From assembly GCA_025499625.1 (NCBI GenBank), contig JAFMVD010000005.1:82276-146275 (forward strand): DNA of 64,000 nucleotides. The letters are read 5' to 3'. Shown here piece by piece: positions 8,601 to 16,869 of this stretch. The notes beneath the pieces were generated by a model. It saw only the letters and a program-made list of their open reading frames with translations, was not told the origin of the DNA and did no database searches. The stretch is from Carboxylicivirga fragile (GTDB lineage: Bacteria; Bacteroidota; Bacteroidia; Bacteroidales; Marinilabiliaceae). The translations under genes and the position numbers were made by a program. Numbering within the stretch: the first letter of the stretch is position 1; the number at the start of each line of letters is the position of its first letter.

Positions 8601-9044
8601 TTATTTCACCCTCTTCCAAGTTACTTTTTTACCAATGATGGATACACCAATGTAGCCTTTTACTATGAGTGTGTCCTCATTATCGTCGAACCACATAAGA
8701 CATTTATAAGTGCTGCCGCTTTTGGGGTCGTAGATAGTACCATCTATCCATTCCTCGTCGTCTTCATCGTACGAAAATCCTTGAAGCAGATTTAAACCCA
8801 TTATGGGTCTCTTCTGAAGCTTTTCGTCCGGATTTTTATCATCCAGTTTATTTTCGCCACTCTCTCTTTTGGGTTCTTTAAGCCAAACTATAGCTCCATC
8901 GTATTGCTTATCTGCATTTTTTGAAATTGTTACTTTAGAATCACCATCTTGTGTAAGCCAGGTGCCCAGTATTTTATCGGCTTGTTGAGCATTTATGGTA
9001 GATATAGCAAAAAGAAAGCCGAATATTAGCAATAGGTTTTTCAT
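8601..9044 (-). CDS. Exported DUF2147 family protein
   Basis: 147 residues. Signal peptide 1-19 (ends STINAQ), then ILGTWLTQDGDSKVTI, the usual opening of DUF2147, with GLNLLQGFSYDEDDEEWIDGTIYDPKSGSTYKC in the middle, also typical. The domain is a small beta-barrel of lipocalin-like appearance found in many Bacteroidota and Proteobacteria; function is unknown. Monocistronic, with its own terminator. Confidence 0.82.
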   Translation of the reverse strand: MKNLLLIFGFLFAISTINAQQADKILGTWLTQDGDSKVTISKNADKQYDGAIVWLKEPKRESGENKLDDKNPDEKLQKRPIMGLNLLQGFSYDEDDEEWIDGTIYDPKSGSTYKCLMWFDDNEDTLIVKGYIGVSIIGKKVTWKRVK

Positions 9045-9139
9045 AGTAATTTAAAATTTCTGGTACATTAATGTTTAACTATCTGTAATGCAAGAAAGTT
9101 AAGTTGAATAAGAATAACAAAAATGAGGTCAACTTTTTA

Positions 9140-9409
9140 TTAAGGAACGGGGTCGTGTCCATGTCCGCCCCAAGGGTTACAACTAATAATGCGCTTTATG
9201 GCTAAGTAAGTTCCTTTAAAAGGACCATGCTTTTTTAAGGCTTCAATTGTATAGGCAGAACAAGTAGGAGTGTATCGACAAGAGGCACCAAGTATAGGTG
9301 ATAAAAACCATTGATAAAGTTTGATGGGAAGAATTAATAAAGCTACCAAGCCAGCTTTTAACCAATGAAATGGTAGTAGGTAAAAAGGTATTTTATTTTG
9401 GTTCTTCAT
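9140..9409 (-). CDS. yidD: Membrane protein insertion efficiency factor YidD
   Basis: 89 residues. YidD assists YidC/Sec in inserting membrane proteins. The core [19 protein letters not shown] (about 32-50) with its Cys pair and the C-terminal [12 protein letters not shown] are diagnostic. The N-terminal amphipathic and hydrophobic stretch (12-33) attaches it to the inner membrane. Its start overlaps the end of rnpA by 17 bp, the conserved rnpA-yidD arrangement. Confidence 0.93.
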   Translation of the reverse strand: MKNQNKIPFYLLPFHWLKAGLVALLILPIKLYQWFLSPILGASCRYTPTCSAYTIEALKKHGPFKGTYLAIKRIISCNPWGGHGHDPVP

Positions 9410-9803
9410 TAGAACAGGTTTTTAAAACAAGTTGTTTTAATCCTTTTTGCATGCCTTTTTCAAAATCGGCAGTGTTTAAAATTTCGGTAGGAAGATAAAT
9501 AAAAGCAAGCATAAGTTGTTTGTTATTTGCCTTTAATTCATCAACAAGCAAGTGTTTATTAAGGCGGTATGCTTCACGTATTTTGCGTTTTATCAAATTT
9601 CGTTTCACCGCTCTTTTAAAGCGTTTTTTAGGAACCGAGATTAATAATTGTGCTTCAACCTTTGTGTATTCGCTTGTTACGGGTAGGTAGGTAATGCGAA
9701 AGGGGTATTTTACAAATGATTTTCCTTTTGAAAAAAGCATATCAATTGCAATTTCACTGCAAAGGTGCTCTTTCTTCTTAAAGGAAAATCTTCTTTCGCT
9801 CAT
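9393..9803 (-). CDS. rnpA: Ribonuclease P protein component
   Basis: 136 residues. RnpA binds the RNase P RNA and the 5' leader of pre-tRNA. The basic RNR-type helix [21 protein letters not shown] (about 68-88) and the N-terminal [11 protein letters not shown] are characteristic. In Bacteroidota it is often separated from rpmH, as here; instead it lies between hemD and yidD. A terminator hairpin sits between hemD and rnpA, so it may also have its own transcript start. Confidence 0.92.
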   Translation of the reverse strand: MSERRFSFKKKEHLCSEIAIDMLFSKGKSFVKYPFRITYLPVTSEYTKVEAQLLISVPKKRFKRAVKRNLIKRKIREAYRLNKHLLVDELKANNKQLMLAFIYLPTEILNTADFEKGMQKGLKQLVLKTCSNEEPK

Positions 9804-9817
9804 CCTAATATTGGTTT

Positions 9818-9853
9818 AAAAAAACAATCCTTCTTACCAGAGGCAAGAAGGAT
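9818..9853 (-). terminator. Intrinsic terminator between hemD and rnpA
   Basis: Perfect 9-bp stem (9827-9835 with 9845-9853), 9-nt loop, then an almost pure T run on the minus strand (9818-9826 on plus). Lies 23 bp past the hemD stop and 15 bp before the rnpA ATG, so it ends or attenuates hemD transcription before rnpA. Confidence 0.75.
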
Positions 9854-9876
9854 GTCTCCCGATGATGGGATAAATA

Positions 9877-10650
9877 TTATTTCTGTCCTTTATTGAACTG
9901 CTTGATAAATTGCTCAAGTGCCATAGTCATTGATGGCGCTTGTGGCATTGGTGCTTGAATATCTAAACGCAAGCCAGCATCTTTAACGGCCTTAGCAGTA
10001 GCTGGTCCGAATGATGCAATTTTGGTATCGTTTTGCTCAAAATCAGGGAAATTTTGCAAAAGCGATGTTATACCTGAAGGGCTGAAAAATACCAAAATAT
10101 CATAATTTACATCTTTTAGATCGCTTAAGTCGCTACTAACTGTTTTGTAAAGAATGGCTTTCGAATATTTAACCTTCGACTTATTCAATAAGGTTGGAAT
10201 CTCTTGCTTATGAATGTCAGAAAGAGGCACTAAGTATGTTTCATCTTTGTGCTTTTTAACAACATCAATTAAGTCAGGGAAACGACCTGTTGAATGAAAG
10301 ATTTTTCGCTTACGATAAACAATGTATTTCTGAAGATAAAATGCTGTAGCTTCTGAAATACAGAAATACTTCATCGTATCTGGAACTGTAACACGCATTT
10401 CTTCAGCAATTCTAAAATAGTGATCAATGGCAGTACGACTCGTAAAAATAACCGCTGTATGATCTAATAGATTTACCTTCTGAGTTCTAAATTCTTTCGC
10501 AGGAACAGCTTCTACCTGAATAAATGGCCTGAAATCAACTTTTACATTGCTCTTATCAGCCAAATCAAAATACGGAGATTTTGGGGTTGAGGGTTTGGGT
10601 TGTGAAACCAGTATTCTTTTAATCTTCAATGTTTTACAATTTAAATTCAA
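9877..10650 (-). CDS. hemD: Uroporphyrinogen-III synthase
   Basis: 257 residues, two-lobed HemD. The enzyme closes hydroxymethylbilane to uroporphyrinogen III on the way to heme and siroheme. Recognisable parts: KRILVSQPKP at the start, AVIFTSRTAIDHYF near 68-81, and ILVFFSPSGITSLLQNF near 186-202. HemD is poorly conserved, but the position between DUF4271 and rnpA is the usual Bacteroidota arrangement. The other heme genes are elsewhere. Confidence 0.88.
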   Translation of the reverse strand: MNLNCKTLKIKRILVSQPKPSTPKSPYFDLADKSNVKVDFRPFIQVEAVPAKEFRTQKVNLLDHTAVIFTSRTAIDHYFRIAEEMRVTVPDTMKYFCISEATAFYLQKYIVYRKRKIFHSTGRFPDLIDVVKKHKDETYLVPLSDIHKQEIPTLLNKSKVKYSKAILYKTVSSDLSDLKDVNYDILVFFSPSGITSLLQNFPDFEQNDTKIASFGPATAKAVKDAGLRLDIQAPMPQAPSMTMALEQFIKQFNKGQK

Positions 10651-10679
10651 CTACACCTTTGTCCTCACTTGAATTGTCA

Positions 10680-11768
10680 CTACAATATCAATAGCTTGAT
10701 AAGTATTGACAAGGGTAAAATTTCTAGCGCACAAAAGTACAAAAACATATAAAATATTGAAAGCGGAGAGCGTAAAATAATTTTAACACCTCTTAACAAC
10801 TGAATGGTATACATGATAAGAAAGAGTGCCAGCCCAGCTTTCAGAAGATATGTGCTCGTTAAATAATCTACAAAAGGAATGACACTAACGATTGGTAAAA
10901 GTGTAATTCCAAAAGCTTTACTCAAAATATCTGCATTAAAGATGTATTCATTTGTATCAGCGGAGGTTTCAAAAATGAATGAAACAATTCGATACAAGAT
11001 GGTCTTGATTCCAAAATAAAGTAATACGCCACCAATAATTGCAAGTAAAAATACATGCTTAGAAAAGCTGCTTGGAGTTTTTCCAAAAATTAGGGTGTAT
11101 TCAAATATTAATAAGGAGCTGGTTAGCACAAATAGTGTAGATAAGGCCCACCCCGGTTTTTGATTTTGTAGGTTAAAACTTGAAAAAAGCTTACTGGCAG
11201 ATTGTTGATATCGAACGGCAGAAAAAATCTCATTGATATACTTTCCGGCACTTATTTTCACTAAACCTGCTATTATTAGCGTTAATAGAATAAAACCAGA
11301 CAGCCAATCTTTTGAATCGGTAAAAGCATTGGACTTGCGAGATTTAACTGCATTTGTTTTTAAAGTTGTTTCGCTTAATCGTTGAGATGGCTTTTCAATT
11401 TTTACTATTTCAGCTGAGCTGGTATCGTTAGTATGATTGCTTGTATTCTTGATGGTGATTGCTTCCTCTTCAACAAACTCTTCGGAAGATTGTACGCTGA
11501 TTGAGTGGTCAAGCGTATTTTGGAAAATACCTTCATCCGCCTGAATCAGGTTTAAAAAAATTGAATCTTCATGAGACAGAAACTGATATTTGAGTTTAGG
11601 AACGGGTTTGTAAGTATTCGTTTGAGACAGGTGAGCGGGTTTCTCCATATCTATTTGCATAATGTGCGTACGAAACGAATTTCCAAGGTTCAAACTATCC
11701 TTACTCAACTGCAAAGTTGGAGTTGATGTTTCATTTTGTGGAGTTGATATCGTATTCTGCAAGCTCAT
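10680..11768 (-). CDS. DUF4271 integral membrane protein
   Basis: 362 residues. The first about 145 residues are hydrophilic, Ser/Thr/Asn-rich and predicted disordered; the remainder holds about six membrane helices (roughly 153-172, 205-228, 238-262, 280-300, 305-325, 335-360). This layout and the position upstream of hemD fit the DUF4271 family. Function unknown; the constant linkage to hemD suggests a role connected with heme or the envelope, but that is inference. Spacing to hemD is 29 bp, so co-transcription is likely. Confidence 0.78.
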   Translation of the reverse strand: MSLQNTISTPQNETSTPTLQLSKDSLNLGNSFRTHIMQIDMEKPAHLSQTNTYKPVPKLKYQFLSHEDSIFLNLIQADEGIFQNTLDHSISVQSSEEFVEEEAITIKNTSNHTNDTSSAEIVKIEKPSQRLSETTLKTNAVKSRKSNAFTDSKDWLSGFILLTLIIAGLVKISAGKYINEIFSAVRYQQSASKLFSSFNLQNQKPGWALSTLFVLTSSLLIFEYTLIFGKTPSSFSKHVFLLAIIGGVLLYFGIKTILYRIVSFIFETSADTNEYIFNADILSKAFGITLLPIVSVIPFVDYLTSTYLLKAGLALFLIMYTIQLLRGVKIILRSPLSIFYMFLYFCALEILPLSILIKLLIL

Positions 11769-11905
11769 TCAAATAGTATTTACGCAAAAATAGTAAAAAG
11801 GATGTCTTAGTTATGATTATTGCAATTGTTTCATGACGTGAGTGTTGAATTCAATTCCTTAACTTACTCATTAATACAAGGGCACATTAATATTGGTAAT
11901 GGCTA

Positions 11906-12484
11906 TCATACTGCAGCAAACTTGATTGCATCATTGTCCCATTTAGGAATCTGACGAATGGCCATTGGAACATCAGATGCTTTGTCAACTAAATGCCACA
12001 ACGCCTCGTGCTCTTTTCTCATAAAGTTTTCGTCAATCATTTTGTGTAGCATAGCTACCAAAGGATCGAAAAACTGTTTGGTATTAACCAAAATTATTGG
12101 TTGCTGAAATTGACCTAGTTTTTTAAGTGAAAGCACTTCAAATAATTCTTCAAACGTTCCGGTTCCACCAGGTAGTACAACAATTGCTTCAACATCTTCT
12201 ATCATTAAAGCCTTTCTTTCAGCCATGGTATTCACATGAATCATGTTGCTAACACCTTTGTGTTCCCATTCTACTTCCACCATAAAATGAGGAATGACAC
12301 CTGTTACCTTACCTTTATGTTCGAGTACCTTATTGGCAACAGCGCCCATAAGACCAACAGCACCGCCTCCATATTTCAGACCATAATTATTTTCAACTAA
12401 AACCTTCCCCAGTGCTGTCGCTTCTTCTGTGTAGGCAGTATCAACTTTTGAGCTGGAAGCGCAAAATACACATATGTCTTTCAT
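11906..12484 (-). CDS. LOG family nucleoside 5'-monophosphate phosphoribohydrolase
   Basis: 192 residues. LOG proteins release the base from (cytokinin) nucleoside monophosphates. The signature PGGTGTFEELFE (about 105-116) and the upstream catalytic-region ERKALM (about 85-90) are intact. N-terminal CVFCASSS is typical. In bacteria the physiological substrate is usually AMP-like nucleotides; no cytokinin-related gene is nearby. Stands alone, followed by about 130 bp of non-coding DNA before the next gene on that strand. Confidence 0.87.
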   Translation of the reverse strand: MKDICVFCASSSKVDTAYTEEATALGKVLVENNYGLKYGGGAVGLMGAVANKVLEHKGKVTGVIPHFMVEVEWEHKGVSNMIHVNTMAERKALMIEDVEAIVVLPGGTGTFEELFEVLSLKKLGQFQQPIILVNTKQFFDPLVAMLHKMIDENFMRKEHEALWHLVDKASDVPMAIRQIPKWDNDAIKFAAV

Positions 12485-12507
12485 CTGTTTGTAATTTTAT
12501 AATTTTT

Positions 12508-12600
12508 GCCTCCCGACCCTCGATTGCTATCGGGATGGAACTCTCATGAAGTTTCAATCATTGACTTCGTTGATCCCACGATTCTCCTGTGTGCGGAATG
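12508..12600. repeat. GC-rich intergenic island with inverted repeat
   Basis: Within an otherwise AT-rich 176-bp gap the sequence turns GC-rich. TCCCGA (12511-12516) and TCGGGA (12530-12535) form an inverted pair, and TGACTTCGTTGATCCCACG follows. It does not look coding. It may be a remnant of a dispersed palindromic element; no second copy was found in this window. Confidence 0.3.
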
Positions 12601-12660
12601 AATAATTGAAATTTGCATGTTCGTTTCATGTAAAATATTGTTTTGTTCTTTAACTTATTT

Positions 12661-13098
12661 TTAAGCCGAATCGCCAACGCACCATGCGGCGGCTCCCAAC
12701 AAAATAATGTCTTTTAATATGCTTTGACCCAATTTTGATAGTTCCGGAAACCCGTATCCAGATTGCCATACATGACCCGAAGTAAATAATGTTGACACAC
12801 TTATTGTTAATATTATCACAGCTATTATTGCCCCTATAAAACTAAGTTTTTTCGAGACAGGTTTTAGCATTAATAAAATGCCAATAATCATTTGAAGATA
12901 GGCTAACACTAAAGTAAAAGTATAGGCAGTAATGTATTTTAAAAGCCAGGAAAAGAGGCTTGAGTTTTTAAGAATATCATTCAGATAATCAGCTTCCGTA
13001 TTTTTGAATTTTAGTAAACCTAACCAAATAAAAACGATGGCAAGTCCGTATCGAAGTATAAAATGACTTAGTGATTTAAAGGTTTTAGCAATAATCAT
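12661..13098 (-). CDS. DUF417 / YkgB-like inner-membrane protein
   Basis: 145 residues with four membrane helices (about 14-32, 53-78, 84-107, 125-142). LRYGLAIVFIWLGLLKF near 15-31 and the SGYGFPELSKLGQSILKDIILLG C-terminal region match YkgB/DUF417 proteins, relatives of DoxX. Function is uncertain; members are linked to stress or chlorine responses in some bacteria. It starts 11 bp after the glsA stop and is probably co-transcribed. Confidence 0.72.
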   Translation of the reverse strand: MIIAKTFKSLSHFILRYGLAIVFIWLGLLKFKNTEADYLNDILKNSSLFSWLLKYITAYTFTLVLAYLQMIIGILLMLKPVSKKLSFIGAIIAVIILTISVSTLFTSGHVWQSGYGFPELSKLGQSILKDIILLGAAAWCVGDSA

Positions 13099-13109
13099 GG
13101 TTAATTGTT

Positions 13110-14069
13110 TTAGAAGATTGAAATACCTGTTTTAGTCGTGAATAACTCAAGTGCTTTTACACCAGCAAGCGAATTGCCGTGTTTGTCTAGTCCCGGGCTC
13201 CAAACACTAATTGATAAGAGTCCGGGTATTATAGCTGCAATACCACCACCAACACCACTTTTACCTGGCATGCCTACTTTAAATGCAAAATCACCTGCTG
13301 CATCGTAAGTGCCACAAGTTAATAATAAGGCATTTAAGCGTTTTGCCTGGCTCGCGCTTAAATAGGTTTTTCCCGATATTGGATGTGTTCCGTGATTTGC
13401 TAAATATAGAAATGCATTACTGAGATCAACACAATTCAATTCCAGTGAGCAGTGACCAAAGTATAAGTCAAGCACATCACCTACTTCGGATTGTATATTG
13501 CCATAACTTTTCATAAAATGAGCCAGAGCTGCATTTCTGTGACCCGTTTTTTTCTCCGACTGAAAGACGTTAACGTTAAGCTTCAAATTTTTGTTATCGG
13601 CTAATTCGCGAATAAAACGAATCATGTAATTTAATGGGTCATCGTAATTATTGGCAATGCAATCGGCTACCACAATAGCACCTGCATTAATAAATGGGTT
13701 ACGTGGCTTTCCGTTCTCTCTTTCGAGTTGTATGAGTGAATTAAAAGGATTACCTGATGGTTCTTTTCCAACGCGTTTCCATAACTCATCTTTGAGAATT
13801 GAGAAGGCCTTGGTTAAAGTAAAAACCTTTGATATACTTTGTACCGAAAAGTTAGTTTTACTATCTCCAATTTCGAATAAGTCGCCATTAATTAGGCGAA
13901 CAGCCATGCCGAACTTGTTTTTATCAACGCGCCCTAATTCAGGAATGTAAGCTGCAACTTGTCCTTGTGATAAAAGTGGAGCAACTTCTTCCTTTATCTC
14001 TTCCAAAATACTTTGCCATGAGTTGTTGCTAAAAGTCTTATTAGCTATGGTCATATCAGGCATAGGCAT
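13110..14069 (-). CDS. glsA: Glutaminase
   Basis: 319 residues, normal length for the serine-dependent bacterial glutaminase, which converts glutamine to glutamate and ammonia. S78 and K81 of SVQSISKVFTL form the SxxK catalytic pair of the beta-lactamase-like fold; NPFNSL, NPFINAGAI and GMPGKSGVGGGI further downstream are family blocks. The ATG at 14069 (MPMPDMT) is the longest option; the ATG at residue 6 is an alternative. Lies 4 bp after the preceding envelope gene, so likely one transcript with it. Confidence 0.93.
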   Translation of the reverse strand: MPMPDMTIANKTFSNNSWQSILEEIKEEVAPLLSQGQVAAYIPELGRVDKNKFGMAVRLINGDLFEIGDSKTNFSVQSISKVFTLTKAFSILKDELWKRVGKEPSGNPFNSLIQLERENGKPRNPFINAGAIVVADCIANNYDDPLNYMIRFIRELADNKNLKLNVNVFQSEKKTGHRNAALAHFMKSYGNIQSEVGDVLDLYFGHCSLELNCVDLSNAFLYLANHGTHPISGKTYLSASQAKRLNALLLTCGTYDAAGDFAFKVGMPGKSGVGGGIAAIIPGLLSISVWSPGLDKHGNSLAGVKALELFTTKTGISIF

Positions 14070-14073
14070 TCAT

Positions 14074-14745
14074 TTATTTCTTTTTAAATGGAATATGGTA
14101 CTCTAGGTTGTAGGTAAAAGATAGGTTTGTGGTATTGTCACGACTTCCATACCCTGGTATGGCATAGGGTTCAATCTGATTTTCATTACTTAAGTTAAGC
14201 AGCCTTCGTACCCTGACGGTCCATCCCATGTAGAAATTTTTCAAAACCTCAGAACGTAAACCAAATACGAATTCAGCCCAATGACTTGAGGTGATACCCT
14301 TTCCTAAAGCACCAGTATAATTTCCCCAATAACCATCCTTTACTGTGAATCGGGTGTTTTCCTGTTCTTGCACAGCAACTCCATAACGCAGACCTAGTAT
14401 CAAATTATCGTTGTTACCAATTTCTTCTACTTTGAATATATTGTAGTCTGCACCCAAACGCATGAAAGACCCATCAGAAGTATATGAAAAGGGGTCGTTT
14501 TGTAAATCTACTTTTTCGTAGCCTACTTCGCCAACGGCAAACCACTTACGATTAAATTTATAACGCGCAGTTGCTTCTAAACCAAATCTTTCTGGTTCAA
14601 TAGCTTTTATAATAAAAGTACCAATATTAATACCAATGGCTAAGCCCGGATCTTTTGGTTCTTTTACTTTTTCCTCTGTTTCTTCCTGAGCTACAAGTGT
14701 AGTGAAAGTAAAAAACAAACTAAGGCTCAATATAAATTTTAACAT
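14074..14745 (-). CDS. DUF6048-like outer-membrane beta-barrel protein
   Basis: 223 residues. Signal peptide 1-20 (ends LVAQ), then alternating strands (KWFAVGEVGYEKV, FMRLGADYNIF, NLILGLRYGVA, WAEFVFGLRSEVL, FYMGWTVRVRRLL) ending in the amphipathic NLSFTYNLEYHIPFKKK, the layout of a small outer-membrane barrel. I believe it belongs to DUF6048, a Bacteroidota-specific family, but this is from memory of its usual partner. It overlaps the upstream gene by 26 bp. Confidence 0.65.
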   Translation of the reverse strand: MLKFILSLSLFFTFTTLVAQEETEEKVKEPKDPGLAIGINIGTFIIKAIEPERFGLEATARYKFNRKWFAVGEVGYEKVDLQNDPFSYTSDGSFMRLGADYNIFKVEEIGNNDNLILGLRYGVAVQEQENTRFTVKDGYWGNYTGALGKGITSSHWAEFVFGLRSEVLKNFYMGWTVRVRRLLNLSNENQIEPYAIPGYGSRDNTTNLSFTYNLEYHIPFKKK

Positions 14746-15214
14746 TTTCTAAATTTTCTCCATAATTAACATTGGGATAGCTGATACGAACGGAATCCAC
14801 AATATTAGTGGTATAAATAACGGTATCCAGAATCAGGTTAAATGTCATTCCGCAATCACCTGATACGTATTGTAAATCTTTGTCGTACACAAAAACCAAA
14901 GTATCTTTGGTGGTAATAATTGCTTCACCAACCTTAAGTTCTTCTTGTATAATAAATTCTGTTGTATCCCGATTTAAATCCATTGGCAAATACATCTCTT
15001 GTACACTTGCACTATCATGCAAAAGAGAATCGTTATTTAATCCATGTACGGTAATGCCGTTTAAAGTAGTATCGTTTTCACTATCTACGTGTGCTGCCAT
15101 AAAGCTGGTTTGCACGGCATGCTGGTTCGATAAACAAATACTACTATTGCTACAACTATATATCGCAGCGAATGCAAAAATTATACTCCACTGAACAATT
15201 CGAATCAATCTCAT
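14720..15214 (-). CDS. DUF6452-like lipoprotein-type envelope protein
   Basis: 164 residues. The N-terminus carries a hydrophobic segment followed by a Cys (IYSCSNSSICL, about 18-28), consistent with lipoprotein processing. A ISGDCGM-like piece (YVSGDCGMTFNLILDTVIYTTN) and the C-terminal NYGENLENVKIYI resemble DUF6452 proteins that accompany DUF6048 barrels. Function unknown; the 26-bp overlap suggests a lipoprotein/barrel pair in the outer membrane. Confidence 0.6.
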   Translation of the reverse strand: MRLIRIVQWSIIFAFAAIYSCSNSSICLSNQHAVQTSFMAAHVDSENDTTLNGITVHGLNNDSLLHDSASVQEMYLPMDLNRDTTEFIIQEELKVGEAIITTKDTLVFVYDKDLQYVSGDCGMTFNLILDTVIYTTNIVDSVRISYPNVNYGENLENVKIYIEP

Positions 15215-15461
15215 TGAAATGCGCTTTGTTACAAAAATAGTAGTAAGTAATCAAAATGTGTGAAGTGGATGAAAAAAAAGTAAAATTAATTTTAGTGTTC
15301 GTTATGCACGATTACGTACACGTGTTTGTTCGAAATAGAACAGAATAATATGTTAGTTAAGATTGTTAAGTGATTGAAAGTTAATAAACAAACTTTTTCG
15401 GCCTATATATTGATATAAGACGCGAAAATTAAATTATCACTTTAAACCAAGTAAATAGTTT

Positions 15462-16793
15462 ATGAAGAATTGTTTTTTACTGCTGGCTTTTACTTTCCTA
15501 GTAGCCGGTTTTGGGTCAGTTAATGCCCAATTGAACAAAATTAACTTTGAAGAATTCGATTTGGATAATGGCTTACATGTTATCCTTCACCAAGACAAAA
15601 GTACTCCTAATGTTACCGTTTCGGTAATGTACAACGTGGGTTCAAAACACGAAGATCCGTCTCGTACTGGATTTGCCCATTTCTTTGAGCACCTAATGTT
15701 TGAAGGTACCGAGAATATTGATCGTGGTCAGTATTTTAAGATTGTGCAGAACGCTGGAGGAACACTGAATGCAAATACCTCAAATGACCGTACGTATTAT
15801 TACGAGATTATGCCATCGAACCAGTTAGAATTAGGTTTGTGGTTAGAGTCGGAGCGTATGTTGCATGCAAAGGTTGATTCAGTTGGTATTGCTACTCAAA
15901 AAGGTGTAGTGATTGAAGAAAAGAAACAGACAACTGATAACCAACCTTACGGAACTATTATGCAGGAAACTATGAAACGTGCATTTAAAGTTCACCCTTA
16001 TCGTTGGCAAGTTATTGGTGATCCTGATCACATTAGAGCTGCTAAGGATGAAGAGTTTCAAATGTTTTATGAGAAATTCTATGTGCCAAACAACGCTGTA
16101 CTAGTTTTAGCTGGTGATATTGAAATGGAATCAGCTAAGCAATTAGTAAAAAAGTATTTCGCTGACATACCAACAGGAAAGCATGACCTAGCTCGTGAAT
16201 TAATTGTTGAGCCTGACCTGAATGGTGAAGTTCGCGACACTATTTATGACAATGTACAACTACCACTTATTCTACAAGCATATCGTACACCAGCAATGGG
16301 AACAGATGATTATTATGCATTAGATATGTTAGGCACCTTATTGTCAAAAGGTCAAAGCTCGCGTATGTATAAATCATTGGTTGATGAGCAACAAATGGCA
16401 CTTCAGGCAGGTAGTTTTGCCATGCCATTTAATGAGCCTTCTGTAACGCTTGCTTATGCCTTGCCAAATATGGGAGTTGAGTGCAAAGATTTAGAAAACG
16501 CAATTGATGCTGAAATAGCAAAGGTGCGCGACGAATTGATTTCGGAAAGAGAATTTCAGAAGTTGAAGAATCAGTATGAAAATGATATTGTAAAGGGTAA
16601 TATGAAAGTTGCGACTCGTGCGAATAGTTTGGCTCGCTACTATACTTACTTCAAAAATACGAACATGATTAACACTGAGTTGGATAAGTATTTAGCAGTT
16701 TCTCGCGAAGATATTCAACGTGTAGCTCAAAAGTATTTGGTAGAAGATAATCGTGTAGTATTATATTATTTACCAAAATCGCAACAACAATAG
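15462..16793 (+). CDS. Secreted M16 zinc peptidase (catalytic subunit)
   Basis: 443 residues. Signal peptide 1-22 (ends VNAQ). HFFEHLMFEGTEN near residue 69 gives the inverted zinc motif HxxEH, and the downstream glutamate lies in the KKQTTDNQPYG region (about 155-165), so this is an active pitrilysin-type peptidase acting in the periplasm or outside. It has both M16 halves. The following M16 protein lacks HxxEH, matching the known catalytic/non-catalytic pairing of M16 peptidases. Confidence 0.93.
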   Translation: MKNCFLLLAFTFLVAGFGSVNAQLNKINFEEFDLDNGLHVILHQDKSTPNVTVSVMYNVGSKHEDPSRTGFAHFFEHLMFEGTENIDRGQYFKIVQNAGGTLNANTSNDRTYYYEIMPSNQLELGLWLESERMLHAKVDSVGIATQKGVVIEEKKQTTDNQPYGTIMQETMKRAFKVHPYRWQVIGDPDHIRAAKDEEFQMFYEKFYVPNNAVLVLAGDIEMESAKQLVKKYFADIPTGKHDLARELIVEPDLNGEVRDTIYDNVQLPLILQAYRTPAMGTDDYYALDMLGTLLSKGQSSRMYKSLVDEQQMALQAGSFAMPFNEPSVTLAYALPNMGVECKDLENAIDAEIAKVRDELISEREFQKLKNQYENDIVKGNMKVATRANSLARYYTYFKNTNMINTELDKYLAVSREDIQRVAQKYLVEDNRVVLYYLPKSQQQ

Positions 16794-16869
16794 TTGTTTG
16801 ATAAATTCATATTGTATTAAAAGATAAATACTCTCAAACAGTAATAAGAGAGTTTCAAAATATATTTCG

